64,000 nt of DNA from Streptomyces sp. TS71-3. GTDB lineage: Bacteria > Actinomycetota > Actinomycetes > Streptomycetales > Streptomycetaceae. The notes below the pieces were generated by a model. That model was not told the origin of the DNA. It worked only from the letters and a program-made list of their open reading frames with translations, and ran no database searches. Positions within the stretch are counted from its first letter, which is position 1; every line of letters begins with the position of its first letter. Positions 8,132 to 15,517 of this stretch are shown piece after piece. Made by a program: the position numbers and the translations under genes. The stretch is taken from the NCBI RefSeq assembly GCF_018327685.1, contig NZ_BNEL01000001.1, forward strand, positions 3,968,001 to 4,032,000. Direction: 5' to 3'.

Positions 8132-9265
8132 TCAACGCCCCTGGAGCGACTTGACGTTGTTGCCGAAGGTCCAGCTCTTCGAGCCGTCCCAGTTGAGGGA
8201 CCAGGTCATCAGGCCCTTGAGGCCCGTGCCGTAGTGCTGCCAGGCCTGGGAGACCAGGTTCGGCGCCATGTAGCCGCCGCCCGCGCCGGGCTGGGCGGGC
8301 AGGCCGGGGACCTGCTTGTCGAACGGCACCCTGACGGTGGTGCCCTGCACGACCAGGCCCTTGTTCAGGCAGTCGGTCTGGGTGGTGAAGCCCTGGACGG
8401 TGCCCGCCTGGTAGCTGTCGCCGGAGCAGCCGTACATGCTGCCGTTGTAGTACTGCATGTTCAGCCACCACAGGCGGCCGTTGTCGGCGTACTTCTTGAC
8501 GAGGGGCAGGTAGGCGCCCCAGATGGAGCCGTAGGTGACGCTGCCGCCCGTGACGTACGCCGTCTCCGGCGCCATCGTCAGGCCGAAGTTGGACGGCATC
8601 TGGGCGAGCACGCCGTCGACGATGCGGACCAGGTTGGCCTGGGAGGTCGACAGCTGGTTGATGTTGCCGCTGCCGACGAGGCCGGTCTCGATGTCGATGT
8701 CGATCCCGTCGAAGTTGTACTTCTTCAGGATCGGCACGATCGTGGCGACGAACCGGTCGGCCACCGCGCTCGAACCGAGGTCGATTCCGGCCGCCGCGCC
8801 GCCGATGGACATCAGGATCGTCTGTCCGGCGGCCTTGGCCTGGCACATCTCGGCCGGTGTCGCGACCTTCACGCCCGCGTCCATGCCGTCCTCCCACAGC
8901 ACGGTGCCGTCCGAACGGATCACGGGGAACGCGGCGTTCAGGACGTTGTAGCCGTGCGAGGCGATGGCGGAGTCGGTGATGGGCGTCCAGCCGAACGGCG
9001 GGTGGACGCCGTTGGAGGAGCCGTCCCAGTTCTCCCAGTAGCCCTGGAGGACCTTCCCGGCCGGTCTGGACTTGACGGCACAGGTGTCCGCGGCCGACGC
9101 CGTGGACGTGCCCAGGCCCAGCAGCGGGACGAGACAGGCCGCGGCGAGCGCGGCCCCCAGCAGGCGCGGCTTCCTCAGCAGGCGTGACGCCCGGCGGAAC
9201 AGCTCCGACGAGCGGCGGAGCAGCGGCGGTGACGTGCGGTGCGGGTAGGGCGTCGAGCGTGTCAT
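8132..9265 (-). CDS. secreted family 18 chitinase
   Basis: This 377-residue GH18 chitinase cleaves beta-1,4-linked N-acetylglucosamine polymers. The N-terminus has an arginine-rich n-region and a long hydrophobic segment ending in an Ala-x-Ala-like site before ADTC (about residue 59), so it is exported. The catalytic DGIDIDIE (DxxDxDxE) stands near residue 190, with ILMSIGG and WWLNMQYYN blocks around it. No carbohydrate-binding or fibronectin module is present, unlike many Streptomyces chitinases. Two DasR-type repeats lie upstream, so control by N-acetylglucosamine through DasR is likely. Its neighbour glyS is convergent. Confidence 0.94.
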   Translation of the reverse strand: MTRSTPYPHRTSPPLLRRSSELFRRASRLLRKPRLLGAALAAACLVPLLGLGTSTASAADTCAVKSRPAGKVLQGYWENWDGSSNGVHPPFGWTPITDSAIASHGYNVLNAAFPVIRSDGTVLWEDGMDAGVKVATPAEMCQAKAAGQTILMSIGGAAAGIDLGSSAVADRFVATIVPILKKYNFDGIDIDIETGLVGSGNINQLSTSQANLVRIVDGVLAQMPSNFGLTMAPETAYVTGGSVTYGSIWGAYLPLVKKYADNGRLWWLNMQYYNGSMYGCSGDSYQAGTVQGFTTQTDCLNKGLVVQGTTVRVPFDKQVPGLPAQPGAGGGYMAPNLVSQAWQHYGTGLKGLMTWSLNWDGSKSWTFGNNVKSLQGR

Positions 9266-9307
9266 ACGGGCCTCCCGGCGTGGAATGTCTTGGACATGAC
9301 AGTGCAG

Positions 9308-9340
9308 TGGTCCAGACCTGTCGTCAATAGGTCTGGACCT
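9308..9340 (-). promoter_or_regulatory. paired DasR-type chitinase operators
   Basis: Two 12-bp elements, TGGTCCAGACCT (9308-9319) and AGGTCTGGACCT (9329-9340), have starts 21 bp apart and each is itself a dyad. The first fits the longer dre pattern (AGTGGTCCAGACCTGT). Such direct repeats overlap the promoters of Streptomyces chitinase genes. They lie 43-75 bases before the chitinase start. Confidence 0.85.
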
Positions 9341-9577
9341 AGCGCCCTGCCGGGAGTCCCCCAGGCGCCTCAGGTGCTCCAGTAGTCCCTTATGCCTACG
9401 GCGCGGTCATCGGTGGCGACGTGGCCTTGGCGGCCTTGGCGACCTTGACGGCGTTGGTGGCCTTGACGGTGTTGGGTACATCCGTGTTCGTGACTTACAT
9501 GAAAGTGCCTTCTTCCGGTTCCCTGGGCGCTGCCGCAGACTGGGGAAACGCACAAAAAGTAACCAAAGGATGTCTCC
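9341..9577. other. gap between chitinase operators and the small coupled ORF
   Basis: Degenerate 9-base repeats built on GCCTTGGCG/ACCTTGACG fill about 9421-9475. On the minus strand they read as a lysine/alanine-rich string, but its only upstream ATG is followed at once by TAA, so I do not call a gene. The promoter for the small ORF and FrnE-like gene should be here; AAAGGA at 9565-9570 is the ribosome binding site. Confidence 0.4.
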
Positions 9578-9745
9578 GTGAGTGCCTCGCTGCTCGACGA
9601 AGTCCCCGGAGCCGGCGCGCAGCCGGATCCCGCGCGCTCCGGCGAGGAGCCGGCTGACGCCACCGGCGCCGCTCCGGCTCCCGCCCTGCTCGTGCTCGGG
9701 GCCGAGGACGCCCCCGCCTGCTCGGACGGGGCGTGCCTGCTGTGA
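9578..9745 (+). CDS. 55-residue ORF with CSDGAC tail, coupled to a FrnE-like gene
   Basis: I do not recognise a named family. The GTG at 9578 follows AAAGGA with a seven-base gap. The predicted product starts VSASLLDEV, has an Ala/Pro/Gly-rich middle, and ends LVLGAEDAPACSDGACLL. Its stop (9743-9745) overlaps the GTG of the next gene (9742-9744), so translation is probably coupled. The two cysteines four residues apart at the very C-terminus resemble the CGPDGC tail on the second FrnE-like protein of this window (14504-15226), whereas the adjacent FrnE-like protein lacks such a tail. Function is unknown: a redox partner, metal-binding tail or peptide substrate are all possible. Confidence 0.55.
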   Translation: MSASLLDEVPGAGAQPDPARSGEEPADATGAAPAPALLVLGAEDAPACSDGACLL

Positions 9746-10407
9746 GCGGGCGTCGGTTGCAGATCGAGGTGTGGTCGGACGTCGTGTGCCCGTGGTGCTA
9801 CATCGGCAAGCGCCGGCTCGACAGAGCACTCGACCGTTTCGCGCACGCCGGCGACGTCGAGGTGGTGTGGCGCAGCTTCCAGCTCGACCCCGCCCACCGT
9901 GCAGGTGCCCGGGAGCCCGTGTACGAGGCCCTCGCCAGGAAGACGGGCGGTTCGCCGGCGCAGGTCCGCGCGATGACCGGGCAGGTCGTGGAGCTGGGCG
10001 CGGCGGAGGGGCTGGCCTACGACTTCGACCGGGCCGTCGCCGTCAACACCTTCGACGCCCACCGCCTGAACCAGCTCGGCCGTGCCCACGGCCTCGGCAC
10101 GCAGATGCACGAGCGGCTGATGCGGGCCCACCTGATGGAGGGCGAGGTCGTCGACGACGTGGAGACCCTCGTCCGGCTGGGCAGCGAGGTCGGGGTCCCG
10201 GCCGATGACGTGCGCGAGGTCCTCGCCGGCGACGCGTACGCGGACGACGTCCGGGAAGACATCCGCGAGGCTCAGGCGCTCGGTGCGACGGGAGTGCCGT
10301 TCTTCGTCCTGAACCGCACGTACGGCGTCTCCGGCGCGCAGCCTGTCGACACGTTCCTGTCCGCGCTGCACCGGGCCGCCGGCGCACCCGGCGCGGCAGC
10401 CCGCTGA
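9742..10407 (+). CDS. DsbA-family oxidoreductase, FrnE-like
   Basis: This protein of about 221 residues has a thioredoxin fold with the helical insertion of the DsbA/FrnE group. The active-site motif CPWC is near residue 18 (VWSDVVCPWCYIGKRRLDRAL). The cis-proline loop is ATGVPFFVLNRTYGVSGAQ near the C-terminus. Family members exchange thiol-disulfide bonds in the cytoplasm; some are linked to oxidative stress and polyketide clusters. There is no signal peptide. The start at 9742 is set by the overlap with the preceding small ORF. An in-frame GTG three codons upstream is possible. A paralogue is 4.1 kb downstream. Confidence 0.9.
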   Translation: MSGRRLQIEVWSDVVCPWCYIGKRRLDRALDRFAHAGDVEVVWRSFQLDPAHRAGAREPVYEALARKTGGSPAQVRAMTGQVVELGAAEGLAYDFDRAVAVNTFDAHRLNQLGRAHGLGTQMHERLMRAHLMEGEVVDDVETLVRLGSEVGVPADDVREVLAGDAYADDVREDIREAQALGATGVPFFVLNRTYGVSGAQPVDTFLSALHRAAGAPGAAAR

Positions 10408-10539
10408 CCACCGCGGGAACCCCGCCCTCGGCGGACCTCTTCCGGGCCGGGCCTCGGCGGACCTCCGCCAGGCCGGGCGCGGACGGCGGTCAGACGCACC
10501 TGCGCCGGACGCGGGACCGGTCCCGATGCCGGACGCTCA

Positions 10540-11478
10540 TCAAGCAGCCGCCAGGGCGAGGGCGTGCAGCTTCTCCAGGCGCTCCCTGGTCTCGTCGTTC
10601 GCGGGCGCGTACGTCAGCACCCGGGGGCCGTTGACCGGGCCGAGCCAGAGGTCCGTGTGGTCGAGCGTGAGCAGGCCCACGTCGGCGTTGCGGAACTGCT
10701 TGCGCTTGCTCGCCGGGCCCCTCACCTCGTGCCGCTCCCATGCCTGCCGGAAGTCCGGGGACTCCCGCTGCAACCGCTTGAGCAGCATCTTCCACGCGGG
10801 ATCCGCCAGGTGGTCGGCCATGGAGGCGCGGAACTTGGCGGCCATCAGGCGCGCCGTCTCGTCCGGCGTCACGAGCGCGGCCCGCCACTCGGGGTGGGTG
10901 AACGTGAGCAGCATGCAGTTGCGGTCCTCGGGAGGCAGCGCGTCGAGGTCGCAGAAGAGCCGGCTGTACGTGCGGTTGTACGCGAGGATGTCGTAGCGGC
11001 TGTTCTGGACGGACGCCGGGAACGGCTCCATCTGCTCCAGGACCATCCGCAGGGCCGGGGTCACCGAGGTGCACTGCGTGTGCGGCGCGGGATCCACGGC
11101 CCCGGCGAGGTTGAACAGGTGCGCGCGCTCGCTGACGTCCAGCATCAGGGTGCGCGCCAGCGCGTCCAGCACCTGGACGGAGACCGTGATGTCGCGGGCC
11201 TGCTCCAGCCACGTGTACCAGGTCACACCCACCGCGGCGAGCTGCGCGACCTCCTCGCGGCGCAGGCCCGGGGTGCGCCTGCGCGCGCCCCGCGGCAGGC
11301 CCACCTGCTCGGGCGCGATGCGCTCCCGGCGGCTGCGCAGGAAAGCGGCCAGCTCCGCGCGCCTGACCTCGGACTCCGAGGACCGCGGTGCCTCGGGGTC
11401 TCTGCCGTGGCGGTCCGTGCCGTCCGCCGGTGCCCCGGGCGCGTCGCGAACCGCCTGCTCCTCGGTCATAGTGGACAT
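10540..11478 (-). CDS. XRE-family regulator with MmyB-like ligand-binding domain
   Basis: This 312-residue regulator has an N-terminal Cro/C1-type helix-turn-helix (about residues 40-105, with RRTPGLRREEVAQLAAVGVTWYTWLEQ). It is followed by the MmyB-like PAS-type domain (YDILAYNRTYSRLFCDL, then LLTFTHPEWRA). Family members usually act as local repressors or activators responding to small lipophilic ligands. It is transcribed divergently from an MFS exporter with an 83-base gap, so control of that pump is the likely job. The first 35 residues are charged and probably disordered. The ATG at 11478 is used; a second ATG three codons later is equally possible. Confidence 0.9.
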   Translation of the reverse strand: MSTMTEEQAVRDAPGAPADGTDRHGRDPEAPRSSESEVRRAELAAFLRSRRERIAPEQVGLPRGARRRTPGLRREEVAQLAAVGVTWYTWLEQARDITVSVQVLDALARTLMLDVSERAHLFNLAGAVDPAPHTQCTSVTPALRMVLEQMEPFPASVQNSRYDILAYNRTYSRLFCDLDALPPEDRNCMLLTFTHPEWRAALVTPDETARLMAAKFRASMADHLADPAWKMLLKRLQRESPDFRQAWERHEVRGPASKRKQFRNADVGLLTLDHTDLWLGPVNGPRVLTYAPANDETRERLEKLHALALAAA

Positions 11479-11508
11479 GCCTACCAGCGTGCCCTACCGC
11501 GGAGACTG

Positions 11509-11537
11509 TTGCCAGGTACTGCTTCTACCAGGATAAG
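11509..11537 (+). promoter_or_regulatory. probable promoter of the MFS exporter gene
   Basis: TTGCCA (11509-11514) and GATAAG (11532-11537) are 17 bases apart. The stretch also has a GGTAC motif repeated at 11515 and 11547, which may be part of an operator for the divergent XRE regulator. Confidence 0.4.
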
Positions 11538-11561
11538 GACACTCTGGTACCCCCCTGAGTC

Positions 11562-13076
11562 GTGGCCGAGTCTTGTCGTGTGAGTGACACAGGAATCGAC
11601 TTCGGAACGCCGCCGGCCGGCGCCCCCGGGACCACGTCCCCGGCCCCGGACGGGGGCCGGACCCGCCTCCCGCCCGGCCACCGGGCCGGCGCGGCGGCGG
11701 TGCTCGGTGGGCCCGGGCTGTTCACGGTGCTGCTGGGCGCGGCACTCCCTCTCATCGACTTCTTCATCGTCAACGTCGCCCTGCCGACCATCGACCGCGA
11801 CCTGGCCGCGAGCGAGGCGGTCATGGAACTCGTCGTGGCCGGCTACGGGGTGGCGTACGCGGTCCTGCTGGTGCTCGGCGGGCGGCTCGGCGACATGTTC
11901 GGCCGCCGCCGGCTCTTCCTCGGCGGCATGGCCGCCTTCGGCATCACCTCGCTGGCCTGCGGCCTGGCGCCGGACGCCTGGTCGCTGGTGGGCGCGCGGG
12001 TCGCGCAGGGCGCCGCGGCGGCGCTGATGCTGCCCCAGGTGCTCGCCACCATCCAGTCCGCCACGCAGGGGCCGCGCCGCGCACGGGCCATGGGCCTGTA
12101 CGGCGCGACGGCCGGCCTGGCCATGGTCGCCGGGCAGATACTCGGCGGCGTCCTCGTGGCCGCGGACATCGCGGGCACCGGATGGCGTGCGGTGTTCCTG
12201 GTGAACGTGCCGGTGGTGCTGGCCGGCCTGGTGCTGGGGCTGCGCACGGTGCCGGAGACCCGCTCCCAGCACCCCGAGCCCATCGACACCCCCGGCACGC
12301 TGCTGCTCGGGACCGCACTGCTGACGCTCCTCCTGCCGCTGACGGAGGGCCGCGCCGCGGGCTGGCCGCTGTGGACCTGGCTCGCGCTGGCGGTCTTCCC
12401 GGTCGCGGCCTGGGCGTTCTACCGCGTGGAGCGGGGCCTCGACAGGCGCGGCCGCACCCCGCTGGTGCCGCCGAGCCTCTTCCGGGTGCCGTCGATGCGC
12501 CGCGGCCTGGTGATGCTCGTGCCGTTCTCGCTCGGCTTCGCCGGCTTCATGTTCGTCATCGCGGTCGCGCTCCAGCAGGGCGCGAAGCTCGGGCCGGTGG
12601 CGGCGGGCCTGGCGCTCGCGCCGATGGCGGTGGTCTTCTTCGTCGCCTCGCTGGCGGGTCCCCGGCTGGTCGCCAGGCACGGCAGCCGGGTGGTCACCGC
12701 GGGCGGGCTCCTCCAGGGCGCGGGCGTCGCGCTGCTGGCGCTCGCCGCCTGGCGGCAATGGCCGGACCTGGGCCTGGTGGCGATGCTGCCCGGCACCGCA
12801 CTGGCCGGGGCCGGGCAGGCGCTCCAGCTTCCGGTGCTCTTCCGGATCATCCTCTCCGAGGTGCCGCCGGCCCGCGGCGGCGTCGGCAGCGGTGTGATGA
12901 TCACCACGCAGCAGTCGGCGCTGGCCCTCGGCGTGGCCACGCTCGGCTCGCTCTTCCTGGGCCTGGTGCCCGGCCTCGGCATGCAGGACGCCCTGGTGGT
13001 GACGCTGCTGGCCCAACTGGCCGCCGTGGCCCTGACGGTACTGCTCAGCCTGCGGCTGCCGCGCGCGATCGGCTGA
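11562..13076 (+). CDS. MFS drug exporter, DHA2 (EmrB/QacA) family
   Basis: This protein of about 500 residues has 14 predicted transmembrane segments. Family signatures are the first helix with PLIDFFIVNVALPTIDRDLAA (motif D1) and GGRLGDMFGRRRLFLGG (motif A, residues about 105-120). The arrangement is that of proton-driven multidrug exporters. It stands divergent to an MmyB-type regulator, which suggests ligand-induced export. The GTG at 11562 has no clear ribosome binding site; a second GTG at 11580 is an alternative start. The first 50 residues are proline/glycine-rich and cytoplasmic. Confidence 0.9.
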   Translation: MAESCRVSDTGIDFGTPPAGAPGTTSPAPDGGRTRLPPGHRAGAAAVLGGPGLFTVLLGAALPLIDFFIVNVALPTIDRDLAASEAVMELVVAGYGVAYAVLLVLGGRLGDMFGRRRLFLGGMAAFGITSLACGLAPDAWSLVGARVAQGAAAALMLPQVLATIQSATQGPRRARAMGLYGATAGLAMVAGQILGGVLVAADIAGTGWRAVFLVNVPVVLAGLVLGLRTVPETRSQHPEPIDTPGTLLLGTALLTLLLPLTEGRAAGWPLWTWLALAVFPVAAWAFYRVERGLDRRGRTPLVPPSLFRVPSMRRGLVMLVPFSLGFAGFMFVIAVALQQGAKLGPVAAGLALAPMAVVFFVASLAGPRLVARHGSRVVTAGGLLQGAGVALLALAAWRQWPDLGLVAMLPGTALAGAGQALQLPVLFRIILSEVPPARGGVGSGVMITTQQSALALGVATLGSLFLGLVPGLGMQDALVVTLLAQLAAVALTVLLSLRLPRAIG

Positions 13077-13100
13077 CGGGGCGTGAGGGGCCCCGCGCGC

Positions 13101-13138
13101 ACGTGGACCTGCACGTGAAACGTGGACGTGCACGTGAA
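13101..13138. repeat. tandem 19-bp pair containing CACGTG palindromes
   Basis: ACGTGGACCTGCACGTGAA (13101-13119) is followed directly by ACGTGGACGTGCACGTGAA (13120-13138), with one mismatch. Each carries a GCACGTG core. It lies just after the MFS gene and about 230 bases before the small zinc-ribbon-like gene, so it could be an operator. Confidence 0.75.
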
Positions 13139-13367
13139 CGCGCGGTGGAGAATCCCCCGTTGATGTTGGGGTTGCTGCACACTCCTTGCTGCACGCGGTG
13201 CGCCCAGCGAGGGGCGCGGGACAACCGCGCGAGCGACGAGGCGCCGGCGGAGGGCCGGTGGCCGAGCGCCCCCTGGGCGCCGGTACACCGCCTGCCGGTG
13301 GCGGCCGCTCGTGCGGTCCCCGCGCCCCCACGGGGCGTCGGCCGCTCTGCCGCAAGGAGGAGAAGGC

Positions 13368-13595
13368 ATGCTGGAGATGGATTCGAGCAGAGTCATGCGC
13401 CAGGACGAGGACGGTCGTGAGCACACCGTCCGGGTCCAGCGCACGGGCCCACGCCGTGTCATAACCTGCGACACGTGCGGCTGGAAGAAGCCCGCGCAGT
13501 TCCTGCCCTGGCTGAAGGCCGAGGAGCACCTGGCGGAGGCGCACCAGGCGACGGTGGACCCGTCGGAGGAGGCCCAGGAGCGGTCCGAGAAGTGA
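13368..13595 (+). CDS. small conserved-looking protein with CxxC knuckle
   Basis: This 75-residue protein has no assigned function. It starts MLEMDSSRVMRQDEDGREHTV and has a compact block ITCDTCGWKKPAQFLPWLKAEEHLAEAHQA. In that block C-x2-C followed by a distant His-x3-His (EHLAEAH) looks like a C2H2-type zinc knuckle. AAGGAGG at 13354-13360 is an excellent ribosome binding site with seven bases to the ATG. It stands alone between the MFS gene and a 21-bp minisatellite. Confidence 0.7.
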   Translation: MLEMDSSRVMRQDEDGREHTVRVQRTGPRRVITCDTCGWKKPAQFLPWLKAEEHLAEAHQATVDPSEEAQERSEK

Positions 13596-13645
13596 GGCCG
13601 CTCTCCGCCGTCGCGCGGTGCCATGGGCGCCGCTCGCCCCCGGCC

Positions 13646-13771
13646 GGCACCGACGGCTTCCCACCCGGCGCCGACGGCTTCCTGTCCGGCCCCGACGGTT
13701 CCTGGCCTGGCGCTGACCGCTCCCTGCCCGGCACGGACGGCTCCTGGCCTGGCGCCGACGGCTCCCTGCCC
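13646..13771. repeat. 21-bp minisatellite, six units
   Basis: Six consecutive 21-bp units have the pattern GGCxCCGACGGCTyCCTGbCC (13646, 13667, 13688, 13709, 13730, 13751), with a partial seventh. One frame would read PGADGSL-like repeats, but no start or ribosome binding site supports a collagen-like protein. The surrounding gap 13596-13919 has no other gene. Confidence 0.85.
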
Positions 13772-13919
13772 GGCCCGACGCCTCTTCCGCGCCAGGCGCG
13801 GGCGGGTGGCCACACGGAAGCGCCGTGCCCGAGCGGTGGTCGAGGCCGTGCGTCGACTCCCGCCCGCTGACTGACCGCGCTCGACGGCGAGTTCTCCGGC
13901 TGGTTCGCCCGCGTGGCGG

Positions 13920-14351
13920 CTACGCGGTCCTGGAGTCGTAGGCGTGCTGGTGGCGGCGGATCTCCGCGTGCCGGTCGGCGGACCAGGCCGCCAGTTCCAG
14001 CACGGTGGACAGCAGCGAGGTGCCGAGCCCGGTCAGCGAGTACTCGACGCGCGGCGGGACCTCGGCGTACGCGGTGCGGTCGACGAGCCCGCTGCGCTGG
14101 AGCTGCTTGAGGGTGAGGGTGAGCATCCGCTGGGAGATCCCGGGGATGGCCTCCGCGAGCTCGGAGTACCGCACGGCTCCCTCGGAGAGCGTGCCGATGA
14201 CCAGCACGCTCCACTTGTCGCCGACCAGGTCGAGGATCTCGCGGATGAAGTCGGCGTCCTTGTCGCCCCACTGCGCGCACGGGCTGGGGACCCGGCGCAC
14301 GCTCGACCTCACGTTCGCGCGACTCCGCCGCATCTCGCTGCCGGCGCCCAC
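13920..14351 (-). CDS. HxlR-family transcriptional regulator
   Basis: This is a winged-helix regulator of about 143 residues. The HxlR core is clear: CAQWGDKDADFIREILDLVGDKWSVLVIGTL, then RYSELAEAIPGISQRMLTLTLKQLQRSGLVDR, and the wing AEVPPRVEYSLTGLGTSLL. Members often sense reactive electrophiles or redox state through a cysteine; here one cysteine lies in PSPCAQWGD. It is divergent from a FrnE-like oxidoreductase and an azoreductase, which are likely targets. GTG at 14351 is preferred because GGGAGG stands eight bases upstream; GTG at 14357 and ATG at 14333 are alternatives. Confidence 0.88.
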   Translation of the reverse strand: MGAGSEMRRSRANVRSSVRRVPSPCAQWGDKDADFIREILDLVGDKWSVLVIGTLSEGAVRYSELAEAIPGISQRMLTLTLKQLQRSGLVDRTAYAEVPPRVEYSLTGLGTSLLSTVLELAAWSADRHAEIRRHQHAYDSRTA

Positions 14352-14503
14352 GCCCACCGCCTCCCTCTCACGACCTGCGCGCTTGGCCTATGCGCCATGA
14401 CCTGCCCGTCATGACCCGCGCACATGGATGTGCCTTTTGTATCGCTTGTCATCCTAATGCACAGTGAGGCTACGAACAGAAGGTAAGTATTGAGAGGACC
14501 GCC

Positions 14504-15226
14504 GTGAAGATCGAGTTCTGGTCGGACATCATCTGCCCGTACTGCGGCCTGATGGACCACCGGCTGCGGCTGGCTCTGGAGCGTTTCGAGCACGCCGGCG
14601 ACGTCCGGGTCGTCCACCGCTCGTTCCAGATCCACCCGGGCCTGCCGCGCGAGGGCGTCACCCAGCGGCGGCTGCTGGAGATGCACGGGATCCCCGCGCG
14701 GAACGGGGAGCGGATCCTCGGGCCGATCGAGGACGCCGCCCGCGCGGAGGTGCTCGATCCGTATCACGCGCTGGAACGGACGCTGGGCCCGACCGACCAC
14801 GCGCACGAGCTGCTCGCCCTCGCCACCGACAAGGGGCGGGGCGGCGAGGTGTGGACGGCCATGTTCCGCGCCCACTTCGGGCAGCGACGCGAACTGTGGA
14901 CCGAGGACCAGGTCCTCGACTTCGCCGCCGACGCCGGCCTCGACCGCGAGGAGGCAGCCGAGGCGCTGCGCGAGGGGCGCTACCGGGCCCGGGTGGCGGC
15001 CGACCAGCAGGAGGCCGAGCGCCTGGGAGCCGGCGGGACGCCCTTCATCACCCTTGACGGCACGTACGCCATTCCCGGCGCCCTCGGCACCGACGAGCTG
15101 CTGGCGGCGATGGAACGGGCGTGGCGGGCCGCCCACCCCGAGCCGCGGCCGCTCCAGGTGCTCGGCGAGGCGCACGAGGCGTGCGGTCCCGACGGCTGCG
15201 CGGTTCCCCGGCACCCCGCGCCCTGA
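14504..15226 (+). CDS. DsbA-family oxidoreductase, FrnE-like, with CGPDGC tail
   Basis: This 240-residue thioredoxin-fold protein is of the FrnE group. The active-site CPYC stands near residues 11-14 (FWSDIICPYCGLMDHRLRLAL). The cis-Pro loop is GAGGTPFITLDGTYAIPGA. The C-terminus carries an extra tail with a cysteine pair (EACGPDGCAVPRH), common in actinobacterial relatives. It has no signal peptide and is probably cytoplasmic. It is divergent from hxlR with a gap of about 150 bases and upstream of azoR, so a redox-stress group is likely. Compare the tail-less paralogue at 9742-10407, next to a separate small ORF that ends in a similar cysteine pair. Confidence 0.9.
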   Translation: MKIEFWSDIICPYCGLMDHRLRLALERFEHAGDVRVVHRSFQIHPGLPREGVTQRRLLEMHGIPARNGERILGPIEDAARAEVLDPYHALERTLGPTDHAHELLALATDKGRGGEVWTAMFRAHFGQRRELWTEDQVLDFAADAGLDREEAAEALREGRYRARVAADQQEAERLGAGGTPFITLDGTYAIPGALGTDELLAAMERAWRAAHPEPRPLQVLGEAHEACGPDGCAVPRHPAP

Positions 15227-15517
15227 CGTCAGGGGCCACGCCTGGGGCGGTGCCAGGGGCGATGCGGCGGCTCGGCCCGCCGCGCCCGCGCCCGAGTGCT
15301 CCCGTGCCCGCGTGCCCCGCGCCGTCCGCCGGCGCGCGCGAGCGGCCGGGCGGCCTGCACCCCGGCGGCCTCCCGCCACCTCCGCGACCTGTACGACCCG
15401 CACGACCCGCACGACCCCCGAGTCTCCGCGTCTCCCCGTCTCCGCGCAGTCACGGACTCCCCGCTATCGCCCCTTCCCCGCTATCACCGTTTCCCCGCCT
15501 CCCCTACGGAGTCCACC
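15227..15517. other. gap between frnE-like gene and azoR
   Basis: The region is proline/arginine-rich in all frames with CGCACGACC- and CCCCGCC-type low-complexity runs (about 15390-15500). No gene or clear promoter is seen. Confidence 0.35.

Noticed and set aside
9407..9480. Lysine/alanine-rich short peptide on the minus strand upstream of the FrnE gene
   Set aside because: The only ATG in its frame is followed directly by TAA; the repeats in the DNA explain the biased composition.
13475..13870. Collagen-like PGADGSL repeat protein
   Set aside because: The frame begins inside the preceding small gene and is produced by a 21-bp minisatellite; no start codon or ribosome binding site belongs to it.
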